DNA of 64,000 nucleotides from Platerodrilus igneus (lineage: Eukaryota; Arthropoda; Insecta; Coleoptera; Lycidae): the NCBI GenBank assembly GCA_036346225.1, contig JARFIW010001344.1, forward strand, positions 1,365,810-1,429,809, read 5' to 3'. Positions 50,088 through 62,966 of this stretch are shown here, one piece after another. The notes below the pieces were generated by a model. The model was given only the letters and a program-made list of their open reading frames with translations. It had not been told where the DNA came from and ran no database searches. Both the position numbers and the translations under genes were made by a program. Position 1 is the stretch's first letter. Every line of letters starts with the position of its first letter.

Positions 50088-52293
50088 CTCAAATTTAGAC
50101 CAGGGAAAAAAATTAATTAATTACAGCAAATAATTTTAATCACCGTGTGTAAGGAATTTTATTAGATAATACGCTTTATTAAAAAAAAAACCGTAAAGCA
50201 TAAAAATTTATTCGTTTCATTAAAGATAAGGGATTTAAATTATTCACTAAACGTTTTCTATAAAAAGAAGCAGTATTAAAATGCTCAACTTGTATGTAAT
50301 TTAATTATTCCAAGTAAAGAAACAAATGGAAATTACGTGCAAAATTTATATTAATTAATTCAAGTTCAAGTAACGAGTATTAAACAAAATGTACAAATAA
50401 TAATTAATATTTAATTAGGATTCGCTAAAAGTTAAAGGGTAGAAGTCAATGCCATTCATTATTATTTTAGTTGGAGTTAATTGAACCATTATTAATAATG
50501 TAATAAGCATAAAAGCCTGTGAAAATACAAGATTAAAATACCATGAAATAAAGCTCTGCGAATTATGTTAAAACGTTCACACACCTGCGTATTTTTAAAA
50601 GTCAATTTCAGTTTAATTTGTTTGGATAAACATGCAGCTTCTAGGTATATTGGAAACGGTCGGATGTTTTAACGGGAAGGCCAGATACGGGGTTATTTTA
50701 CTTACGAATCCACGTGGATAGTAAAGAATATCGATTTGTACCACTCAGAACAGGGTAGATAGAGACGGATAATATGCGCAAGACACAGACACGGATAATT
50801 AAAGGCGTGATTTGTGTAGCGTCACGAGGGTCACAATTGGTTGAAAATAAGAGGCAAACATGAGAGGTGTAAAAATAACATTTCTGTATAAAATTTAATT
50901 AGTTGTTCTCAGACGTTGCGTGCCGTGTGGAAAATTTCTGAGATTTAACTGGCGCGAGTGCAAATTTAATAAGAATCGCTGTGCCCGACTGTCGAAAGGG
51001 AACATAGTATGCGAAATTCTGGAAATTGTCCGTTTGCGGGACAAAACCGACGTACGGGCGGGCTCTTATATAAACCGGTGATAATATGAGTTTCGCTCTC
51101 TTAGATTTTTGATTATTCGATGCTTTAAACAGTGCTCTTAGATTTTTGATTTTGATTTAATACTTTAAAATAGTTTGCTCTTTACGTGCTACGATACAAG
51201 TTGTTATGCATTAGTGAACTTAGAAAAGAAGATACAAGGTAATAAAGTCTAGTTATAGTTGCGAGTATTACTGTACCAATTATCGAAATTAGTACATGAT
51301 AAATGAATAAACAAAAGTAGGCAGTTTTGGGGTATAGCGTGAAAGAAGTATTCGTAATCGTGATTGGATCCACAAAACAAGATTTTGGATATACTTAGAT
51401 GAGTTCCGGAGAAGCTCTGAAACAACTCTAGATGAATGGTGGTGTAGAAAAGTTTAAAAGGCGACCAGGAATCTGAGGACGGAAACATAACCCAGTTGGA
51501 ATGGTAAATTTAGCAAGGACGATGTACATTGAAGCCACGAGTGCAGTAACCTTCAGGTAAATTATACAATTTTGTTCGAACTTTGATGTTTTTGGTGTGT
51601 GTTGTATAACTTTATAATTTGTTTGATAAAAAAAAAATGGACAGTAGTGAATTTGTACCAACAACAAATTTTTAATTTTAAAGTAAAATTTTCTTGTTTA
51701 AGTAGAAAGGAGTATTTAGCTGTTTGAGTTCTTGATTATGATGAAAATTTGGGTCTGTCTTTGAGCTCAATTAGACTAACCTGTTTGATTAACGTAAAGG
51801 GGTGGGAGATGCTCCCTTTGTACTCAGACTCAGGTCTGCAAATATTGTTAAATTAATTAGTAGGCATCCTACAAGGACTTTAATTCTGGATGCAAATTAA
51901 AAATGATGACAAATATAAACTTGAAATTTTATGATACTGAAATTTATGCTGAAATTTAATTTTGAAATTTTAATGTATTATGAATATTGATGTAAATAGA
52001 GTTAACGTTGATGTTTGTGGTAGGAATGTGTTTGTTTTTTTTTATGAATGAGGATGAAAGTTTTAACTAGGAGAGCAGCCGAGGCGGAAAGAGTAAAGAG
52101 GCGATTATCAGAAGAGAATCACAGCAAATCGTAGCGCCCAAAAGCGAGACTCGAGTTCCAAAGAAAATTTTTGTGATTTTATTCCAGGAAGCTGGCGAGG
52201 CTTTTTGTACATTTCACAGCATTTTATGACGGCCCAACGATGGGGCTCGATTCGAAAACCGTAGTTCCCGAATTTTATCCAGGATTCACAGCA
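50085..52293 (-). mobile_element. Family B unit B3 (2.21 kb)
   Basis: Inverted relative to B1 and B2. On the plus strand it starts TTACTCAAATTTAGACCAGG and ends GGATTCACAGCA(TA)n. It has TATATAA at 51,067-51,073, AATAAA at 51,241-51,246, the conserved CCTTCAG/GTAAAT donor at 51,557, and two dyad motif copies (about 52,130 and 52,225). The block GAGCAGCCGAGGCG (about 52,073-52,086) recurs in B2 and in the unit ending at 60,230. TATA, AATAAA and donor in this order resemble an LTR, but there is no TG at the left end. Confidence 0.8.
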
Positions 52294-52365
52294 ATATATA
52301 TATATAGTTATTGTATTTTTCTCGAACGAAAGTAGGTATAAACGTTTAATTGTGATGTTATTTCT

Positions 52366-52672
52366 GGGATGCACTCGTTCGTAAAGCAAAAACTAATCAG
52401 TCATTTGTAATTTATTTTCTAACGTTTCGGCATTAAATTTATGCCTTAATCATAGAATAATTACTATGACTTAAAATTGCTAATAATTGGAACACTTACT
52501 CATGACAAATACTTATTCATGACACAAAACTGTGTCATGAATAAGTGTTCCAATTAATAGCAATTTTAAGTCATAGTAATTATTCTATGATTAAGGCATA
52601 AATTTAATGCCAAAACGTTAGAAAATAAATTACAATTGACTAATTAGTTTTGCTTTAGAACGAGTGCATCCC
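52366..52672. repeat. Foldback element with ~145-bp arms
   Basis: GGGATGCACTCGTTC at 52,366-52,380 is mirrored at 52,658-52,672, and nearly all sequence between is self-complementary, including ATTATTCTATGATTAAGGCA. One arm carries an extra ~17 bp near 52,500. Followed by (TA)n at 52,682-52,714. Confidence 0.85.
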
Positions 52673-52680
52673 ATATACAG

Positions 52681-52714
<34 letters not shown>

Positions 52715-52720
<6 letters not shown>

Positions 52721-54165
52721 TGTGTTTTTTGAATGTTAAACGGCTTTATTAATTCATTTGACATATTTAGGTATTACTTCAGTATGTAGAAACAAGCATA
52801 ATATGCTCACATATTATGTGATTAAAAACGCTGTGCAAGTTATTTTTAGGGTAAAATTTAATAATTTTTTGAAAAGTTTCAATAATTCAAAGGTTAGTTT
52901 CGCATAATTTGTTTTAAAGTAAACATTCGAGAAGTATAGCAAGGGTAATATAGCATTTCAAAGATCAGACTCTATAGGATATGTATTTAAATCATAGTTT
53001 ATAAGTGTAGAGATAATCGCTAAAAAGCTTTTTACAATTAGCTTTAAAAGGGAGTTATAGCAAGGAAGAATAGTTTACCATAAACGTATATTATTTGTTA
53101 AATTGTAGCATTGAAGTGTAGATAGTCAAAAGCTTTTAGCTTTATTTTAAATCACAGTTACATTATTTGTTAAACATGTGGAAAAAATAGTTTTCTAGTA
53201 AAACGATCAGGGCCGTTGAAAGCTTTCTAACAATTTTAATAAGGAGCGTTAAAGATAAGACACAAATAACAAAGCAATTCCCTGCAGGATGGCAGGTGGT
53301 GTGGATTAACAGGAATCTATTGTTTGTGTGGAATGGATAATGATAAAACGGTTACTATACAGGTGTCAACACAGAACGAAGAAGGATAATTGAGTTTATA
53401 CTATAGATAGAAAGAGGCAAGAGATATCGTGTATTAAGTATTTGTTTAACATGAGGGAAAGCAAGAATAAGATAGAAGATGGAGAGTATAGGATAGAAAT
53501 ACCACGTATTACTAAAGACATAGTTGAGTGGGGCATTTTGGTCGGTCAGAAATACAAGTTGTTAAAGAAAAATAAAGAGGGATTATTTTAGGTTATATGA
53601 GTGAAAAAGAAGAAATGCATTGTGGGGTTCGTTAAGATTGGAGTTGAGACAAGGCAGTGGAATGAACACCTATTGATGGTTAGACGAAGTAAGGGATAGG
53701 AGATTGAGTGCTTATGTTAGAGATAGATAAATAGAATAGTCGAGACGTATTAAACGATAACTTTGGCCACCAAGGTTTAGTTTTTAAAAAATATCAAAAC
53801 GGTTGGAACACATAGGGAGAATTTCTTAGAATTCGATGGCAGTTGATGTTTGTATACAAATTTTCGAGAAAATTGAAGACTGTTGAAAGTGTTTGTGTGT
53901 GTATTTATATTTTCCGTTAGTTTTATTTTTTAGACTGCAGAAAAGCAGCTGCGGTATAATTTAGCAATGGAGATTTCAGAGAAATTATTACGACCCGACA
54001 GTGAGACTCGAGCTTAATTCCAAGTAAATTCAGAGAATTTATGGCATACAAATTGTGGCGCTCGTTCAGAGGACCTACAGCAATTAATGATGACCCAATC
54101 GTGGAGCATTAGTACAAGAAAGAATTTGCAGTATCTTTGACACCCAAGTTGGGGAATTCGCAGCA
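52715..54165 (-). mobile_element. (TA)n-bounded unit C
   Basis: On the plus strand it starts TTTCTGTGTTTTTTG and ends AATTCGCAGCA next to (TA)n. The last ~180 bp hold three or four dyad-like copies (for example GACCCAATCGTGGAGC at about 54,085 and ACACCCAAGTTGGGG at about 54,140). Its body is not visibly related to family B. No coding frame is recognised. Confidence 0.55.
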
Positions 54166-54167
54166 AA

Positions 54168-54200
<33 letters not shown>
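54166..54200. repeat. (TA)n microsatellite
   Basis: TA repeats between unit C and the ribozyme-bearing unit. Confidence 0.9.
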
Positions 54201-54208
<8 letters not shown>

Positions 54209-54754
54209 AAGATGTATCTGTAAACAAACTCTTATGAAAATAATAAGAGCCATTGACAAATACAAATCGGGCTGGTAGTTATATAGCCATTAACAAAACA
54301 TTAGCTTTATTACTTCACAGGGGAGGAAACATCCACTGACCAATGGTTTCGGCTTGTTAGCCTCATCAGAGTGGAATAGTTCCCAAGAACCCTATGAAGC
54401 AATCGAAGCTACTATAATGATATAATTTCGAAACAATCACTGTACTATGGCAAAAGTAAATAAAACCGCCATCAGGTGATAAAACACCAGCACTACTAAA
54501 GTGTGGAAGTACAGAATTGAACCGAAACTACATAATAAATTTTATAGATGACTATAAAAGTACTTCTGACCATTGAGATTTGCGGAATGTTACAGCAAAA
54601 TTTATTTGCAAACGTAACAAACCTTCTCGTGGCGACACCCGGGTTTATGCCCCAAAGGCAATTCAAATAAATAAAGACAAGTTATTTGCAGTCCGTAATA
54701 GGAAAATTGTATATAAAGTAAGATGTATCTGTAAACAAACTCTTATGAAATAAT

Positions 54755-54756
<2 letters not shown>
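54201..54756 (-). mobile_element. Hammerhead-bearing repeat unit (retrozyme- or Penelope-like)
   Basis: A 46-bp sequence (TATAAAGTAAGATGTATCTG and following) at 54,201-54,246 recurs in direct orientation at 54,711-54,756, spacing about 510 bp. A third copy lies inverted at 54,851-54,925, together with 30 bp of the unit's interior (54,681-54,710). The unit contains one hammerhead motif on the minus strand and no ORF. Direct-repeat-bounded, ORF-less units with a hammerhead fit a retrozyme or a Penelope-like element end. (TA)n flanks it on both sides. Confidence 0.55.
54333..54374 (-). ncRNA. Hammerhead ribozyme (type I, minimal stem III)
   Basis: On the minus strand, in order: CCACT (stem I, 5'), the invariant CTGATGA, GGCT-AACA-AGCC (stem II), GAAA core with ACC-ATT-GGT (stem III of 3 bp), C (cleavage base, plus-strand position 54,338), AGTGG (stem I, 3'). 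All three stems are perfectly paired and every invariant core base (CUGAUGA, GAA, U-H cleavage triplet) is present. Very short stem III is typical of Penelope-like and retrozyme hammerheads, which are thought to work as dimers or with tertiary loops. Found by eye. Confidence 0.75.
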
Positions 54757-54792
<36 letters not shown>

Positions 54793-54808
54793 ATTATTTT
54801 CATAAGTT

Positions 54809-54855
<47 letters not shown>

Positions 54856-54922
54856 ATTATTTTCATAAGAGTTTGTTTACAGATACATCTTACTTTATAT
54901 ACAATTTTCTTATTACGGACTG

Positions 54923-54966
<44 letters not shown>
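54757..54966. repeat. Three (TA)n blocks with inverted copies of the unit end
   Basis: (TA)n at about 54,757-54,790, 54,811-54,850 and 54,926-54,966 alternate with two inverted copies of the 54,711-54,756 sequence: a short one (54,786-54,810) and a longer one (54,851-54,925). ORFs here encode only IYIY repeats. Confidence 0.85.
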
Positions 54967-54968
<2 letters not shown>

Positions 54969-55152
54969 ATTTAAACTCGGTATTCAAAGCAAAATACTAA
55001 ATATGCTGCTAATTTAAGACAAGTTTAGTGCAAGTCTATATAAATAAAAATTATGAGAAACAATATTTAACATTAGTCTTTATAAGCTTATTCAATGTCC
55101 TTATTAGCTTGGTAATTTCAAATATCACACATGCTGTAAAAGTATTTTAATG

Positions 55153-55154
<2 letters not shown>

Positions 55155-55190
<36 letters not shown>
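55155..55190. repeat. (TA)n microsatellite
   Basis: About 18 TA units, preceded by TTTTAATGCAA. Confidence 0.95.
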
Positions 55191-55192
<2 letters not shown>

Positions 55193-56825
55193 TTCAATAG
55201 TACATACATATTCAGTAAAATAAATAACTCTGTACGCAATTAGATTCTTATCAAAGAACAGTCATAAATTCTAAACAAACGCGCATTAAGAGCATTGAAA
55301 ACTGGTAATCATGATTAAAATTCTGGTAAAATAGGACATACAATGGTACAAAGAAATAACAAAGCATCTTCGAAATAAACGCACATTTAAAAAACCAATA
55401 CGTTTCGGAAACGCAGGATGTAACCAGATGCTTTTCAATTTACTTCATTATACAAATTTTGCGTACGTGATTTTTAACATAAAAATAAATTCAAAACTCA
55501 AGACATTATTTTGACAAAATAAAGCCATAAGTTTGTTTACGTGAAAAGTTAAATTAAAATTTCTTACAACAAAACAAAACAGACGGTTAAAAGTACAAGA
55601 ACTATAGAAATCCACCATATGGAACTGGTGTACTCGTGACCACAGCATTGTTGCGGCGGGCTATTATCAAATTCATACCTGATAAAGCCCAGAGTGTTGA
55701 CAATATCTTATAACATACCTTAAACCTAGACCGTAGTACACAGATAACCAATCCTGTCAGATGGAGGCGTTGCTTTATATATCACTCAAATGTGATAAAC
55801 AGACATCAGTTTAAATAAAAATTTTACGTAAAACTAAACATAGAAAATTAAATAGTTGTATTTAGTGAAAGTCGTGACAGAAAGATGTACGAGAAAAGTT
55901 TTGCCGTTAACTGGAAAACGTAAGTAAAAACTGATTAACTAAACATAATTTTAGTATTCATACTTTAGGGCTTTGGAAAATCTGGGAATATCTAAGGAAT
56001 AAGTAGAAATTTAAACAGCTAGTAGAAATCTAAGTGACAGGTAGAAATCTAAGTAATAAATAAGAAATCTGGGAAAATCAGGGAAACTTTAAGTGATAAA
56101 TCCAAATTCAAATCGATCTAAAATTACATTGGTTTGCATATACGCATTGGATCACAAAACGAAGGATTGTTTTAAGCATTGAATGGGTGTGTGACCAAGC
56201 GGTATCATAAAATCAACAAATGAACTCAACTGAAAGCAATTCATGGGTACTGGTCCACAGCACGCAGTAGCGGAACAAAAGGACATGCAAAAAAAAATTA
56301 CAAGTCAAAACTTTATTTAAATAGCATAAGGAATTATTTTCTTTTTATTGAACATTTCCTATACTTTTTATTATACCAGAATGTTTATGTAAAGGGTCAA
56401 CAAAAATCTTTTTATACGATAAAATTTTACGTAAAAGGGAAAGGTCATTGAACGTGCAAGGGTGTTTTCAATAGAGTACAGTGTCATTTTTTTGGCTTTA
56501 AACTAACTAAAGGAAAGTATAATTTTGGGGATAAAGAAATTGATTATTATTATTTGACTCCGGGGTTTACTTTGTCAAATAGTGAATCATATTAAGCTGT
56601 AAAGTGTATATAATTTCTCTTTGTCATTATACAAATCTTGGTGAATTTCGTAGTATTAAATACAAAGAGGGGTAAATTCTTGGTTATCGTAACGTTGTGC
56701 ACTCTGTGTGGATTATACTGAGCTAGCCAAGGTATATTTAAAATTTAGGTTATTTAAAGACAGAGCGGTGGCGGGCAGCAGGAAACTAAACGTTAATTAC
56801 ATCGGCGTTCAGCACTATCATAGCA
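55191..56825 (+). mobile_element. Family A relative A3 (1.64 kb)
   Basis: Its right end reads CACTATCATAGCAATATA; reversed this is TTGCTATGATAG, very close to the left end of A1/A2 (TTGCTGTGATAAG). It shares the block ATCGTAACGTTGTGCACTC (about 56,687) and the CGGCGTT block near the end with A1/A2. The rest is diverged. No coding frame. Confidence 0.55.
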
Positions 56826-56838
56826 ATATATAAAGATA

Positions 56839-56839
<1 letters not shown>

Positions 56840-56886
<47 letters not shown>
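56840..56886. repeat. (TA)n microsatellite
   Basis: TA repeats between A3 and the tRNA-like foldback. Confidence 0.95.
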
Positions 56887-56888
<2 letters not shown>

Positions 56889-57026
56889 GTAGTTTTGTTA
56901 CACAAAGTAAGTTGATAAATACTAACGTAATACAATTATTAAGATGAAATAATAACTTAGACTTTTTATTCAAAGCCCAAACGATCATTTCAAATCGAAC
57001 TAGTAATTGAAAGAAGGAAAATATAA

Positions 57027-57099
57027 GGTCCTGGACAGGATTTAAACCTGCATCTCAGTTTTGCCGAAACTGTGCGTTAACCAATTACGCCACCGAGAC
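57027..57099 (-). tRNA. tRNA-like sequence, left foldback arm (anticodon GGC by position)
   Basis: It folds as a cloverleaf like its partner at 57,289-57,361. Its differences include T instead of C at position 32. Acceptor GTCTCGG/CCAGGAC has one C-A mismatch and one G-T pair. The A box TGGCGTAATTGG and the B box GGTTTAAATCC are present. Position 33 is C rather than the universal U, so it may not be a working tRNA. Confidence 0.5.
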
Positions 57100-57288
57100 C
57101 GATGACTATAATTGGAAAATTTACTAATCCAAATCGTGTACAGAATTATATATAAATCAAACTTTCAATTACTAAAACTTGACAATGTCAGGTGTGATTG
57201 ACAAAAATGCTAAACGTAATTGAAAGTTAAGTTTATATATAGTTCTGTACACGTTTTGAATTTGTAAATTTCCCAATTATAGTCATCG

Positions 57289-57361
57289 GTCTCGGTGGCG
57301 TAATTGGTTAACGCACAGTTCCGGCAAAACTGAGATGCAGGTTCAAATCCTGTCCAGGACC
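57289..57361 (+). tRNA. tRNA-like sequence, right foldback arm (anticodon GGC by position)
   Basis: 73 nt. Acceptor GTCTCGG/CCAGGAC (one mismatch), D stem GCGT/ACGC, anticodon stem CAGTT/AACTG with loop CCGGCAA, 4-nt variable loop, T arm GCAGG-TTCAAAT-CCTGT, discriminator C. Anticodon by position is GGC (alanine), unusual because eukaryotes normally read these codons with AGC. C33 replaces U33. I favour a tRNA-derived mobile sequence over a functional gene. No T-run terminator follows immediately. Confidence 0.5.
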
Positions 57362-57482
57362 TTATATTTTCCTTCTTTCAGTTACTATTTTGATTTGAAA
57401 TGATCATTTGGGTTTTGCATAAAAAGTCTAAGTTATTATTCCATCTTAATAATTATTATATATATATATATATATATATATA

Positions 57483-60224
57483 CTATCGTGTAAATAGTAG
57501 CTAATCGTAAATACATAAATCAAGCTTGGAATAAGAGTAACAGCTTACTAGAAAATCAAGTTAGGCAATTCATATAATTAAGGTATTTTAAATAATTAAT
57601 TTAGAGCTTAGTCAACGTATAATAATGTAGGGTTAATTTATTTTTTAGTTATATTTATTTAGGAATGACGTAGCATAATATCTATTGTAAAATAAGGCGG
57701 TAAGGATTAAAAGCAACGAGGTAAAATGCCATTTTTAATTTTTATTTAGTGTAGCATACGATAACATAAAAGCTTTGCAAATTCGTTGGAAATAGGATTA
57801 TTATTTTTAAGGGTAAAGTCAGAAAATGTTTCAAAGCATAGCAAAAGGGAGAGATATTTCAAGATAACACGTACGAAAAACAAGCTTTAATAGGTTACAA
57901 GAAGGAAAAGACCGTTGGGAGTGAGCGTAGTCAATATACATCAAGGACCAAACAGAAAGCACATAAGTAGGACATAGAAGCAGTATGTTTGTTTAAGATA
58001 TCGATTTTTAATTATAAAGCTAGTATTGGCGGGAAGCTAGAAACAACTGTCATGGAGGAACAAGGACGGAGTAGAAACGTATGTATACGAGTGAGAAACA
58101 GAGATTTAATTATGGATATAGTATAGTAGGGAAACGACGAACAAATCTATTTTAGAGAAGGAAACAAAATCAATAATTTGTAGGAATATTATAAACAGAC
58201 GCGCATCGATTGAAAGCCAGGTAAAGAAATTCAGCGAAATGATTGGACGATGCAGGTATACGTGCGACAAGTTTGTATTAGGTAGGGCAAATATTTAACT
58301 GGTGGAAACATGTGTGTGAAATGGGGTTGTATGAACAAGGGAAATAAAAGATGTTTGTTTCAGTTTAAAAGTGTGGAAGTAGTGAAAATCGACTTGGCGG
58401 TTGAGACTAGTTTCGCTAGATTGAAGTGCCAGTTTGCGGTTTTAATGTTTTACCAAGTATTATAGCGTGTTGGTTATCATAATTCAAGCTAAACGGTGAA
58501 TCGTTAGAGGTTTTTGCGAGAATATCGAGTCGGTTAAGCAAACAATTTTAGGAAATGAAGAACAGTTGCTGCTTTTACACGGAATAATTTTTGTACGTTA
58601 ACATTTCTATGTGCGAATTGGAAAATAGGAGAGGTGTAGCAATGGTTATATAAACCACTTTCAAAGGGGGTGTTGCTCTTTTAAATTTTCTTCAGTCATT
58701 CGCGCTTCATCGAGTTACTATTAGTGAAATTATGTAGGTTAGTGCAGTATGATGATAAGTCAAGTAAAAAGCTACTAAAACAAGTTAAGCGAAGAGTAAA
58801 TTTTGTATGTAAGTACAAACAATTATTATTGTGGTGTTGGAATGCAAGAAATTTAGTAAAATTTGGAAGTATTGATGGCGAAGACGGCGATTTTTGATTA
58901 ATATTTTTGGGAATACGAAGAGTAAAGTTTGGAAAATGGATGCTCATGGTTGAATTATAAAGAGATTTTGGCGTAGCAGCAAGTATAGAAAGATAATGAT
59001 TCAACCGGGAAGCTGTTTTATGGATTAGTGCCAGACCGGATGGCATCATCTTCAAGGGCTGGTTGGTGGATAACATTTGGAAGATAGTTACCAGGTATGC
59101 CATTGTTTAAAAACATTGAGTTGTGAATATTTTTTTTTACTTTTTCTATGCTTTTGAGTGTTTCGTATTTGATATATTTAATGAACTGAAAATTTATGGG
59201 ACTGATATAAAAATAAAATTTATTTAGGTAGCTAGGAATAAATAAAATTAAATAAAACCCTTAACCACAAAAATATTTAAATTACTAGATACGTATTTCG
59301 ACCACTATGTGGTCATCATCAATGAAAAAAAAAAAAATTAGCTGTATAATTTACTATATTGTTGCTTTAAACACTATCGAGGATATTCTCCTCACCCGCA
59401 GGCTGGTGTTCTCAACAACAAACAAGTGGTGTGACAATTTTGACAATTCACTTGTTTGTTGTTGAGAACACCAACCTGCGGAGAAATATCCTCGATAATG
59501 TTAAAGCAATTTTTCTGATGATGACCATATAGTATCATAATTTAATATTGTTATTATAATTTTTAAATCGTGCCACAGTGTTCCTATAGATTATTAGTTA
59601 GGAATAATTAATTTACATATAACCAGGCAATGTTGTAAAGAAGTATAGGGTGCTTATTTTATTTTTGTAGTGCGGTAACTTTGCACTTACATTTAACGAG
59701 TTTTTCTATGAGCTCATGATAAGACAAAGAGGTTAACGTAAGGTATGAAGAACGCCCTTTTATTTTAATAAAATGTTTGTTTAAATAAGGTTATTGAATT
59801 AAAATACTTTTGAAAATGAAATTACTGTCATTACTAATAATACGAATGTACATAAAGAAATGTATTTTGAAAATTGTAATATTTATTGCATGTAAATAGA
59901 GTGTGATGTATTTTGTGAATTACGTTATTTTGAGTGTGTGATTTTAGGGTATGAATTTCTATTGGGTTTTAGCATAGAGGCAATGAGCGGGAGTTTTTAG
60001 ATCCAGCGTTAACAAGGGTTTTGGTGGATTTAAGAATTTAGGGAGGAGCAGCCGAGGTAAACCTCACAATATTTTGACGACCCATCGCTGGGGCTCGATG
60101 ATTGTCAGAAGTAGCTACACAATATTATGTCGACCCAACATTGGGGCATTGGGACCGTTTCAGAGCAAGCTTCACAACATATGGTTTCCCAAAGGTGGGG
60201 GCATGATTTTCAAAAGAAAACCTC

Positions 60225-60230
<6 letters not shown>
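57483..60230 (-). mobile_element. (TA)n-bounded unit D (2.75 kb)
   Basis: On the plus strand it begins ACTATCGTGTAAATAG after (TA)n and ends CCTCACAACA(TA)n. The last ~180 bp contain GAGCAGCCGAGG and three dyad copies: GACGACCCATCGCTGGGGC (about 60,075), GTCGACCCAACATTGGGGC (about 60,130) and TTTCCCAAAGGTGGGGGC (about 60,185). It includes a foldback at 59,278-59,545. The 135-codon ORF at 58,696-59,103 (minus) has no recognised domain. Confidence 0.6.
59278..59545. repeat. Foldback with GATGATGACC motif at both ends
   Basis: Inner arms 59,361-59,427 and 59,450-59,511 are near-perfect inverted copies (GGTGTTCTCAACAACAAACA and its reverse). Outward, 59,285-59,335 and 59,512-59,545 also match in reverse (TGATGATGACCA...). 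The left motif, read on the minus strand, has TGATGATGACCACATAGTGG then TCGAAATACGT, a stem flanked by GATGA and GAAA. Confidence 0.75.

Positions 60231-60265
<35 letters not shown>
60231..60265. repeat. (TA)n microsatellite
   Basis: TA repeats linking unit D to the hexanucleotide array. Confidence 0.95.

Positions 60266-62966
<2,701 letters not shown>

Larger units (their letters stand above)
56935..57457. repeat. Foldback element carrying two tRNA-like sequences
   Basis: Arms 56,935-57,172 and 57,218-57,457 are inverted copies (matching positions sum to about 114,390) around a ~45-nt loop. Each arm holds one tRNA-like sequence. (TA)n tracts bound the element on both sides (56,840-56,886 and 57,458-57,482). 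Confidence 0.85.

Noticed and set aside
50085..52293. Family B as a solo LTR
   Set aside because: The end is CA-like and TATA/AATAAA are placed as in an LTR, but the other end is TTACTC rather than TG, and no target duplication apart from (TA)n is visible. Kept only as an alternative.
58696..59103. 135-codon minus-strand ORF in unit D
   Set aside because: Low-complexity Ser/Asn/Leu/His-rich composition and no recognisable domain; not seen in related units.
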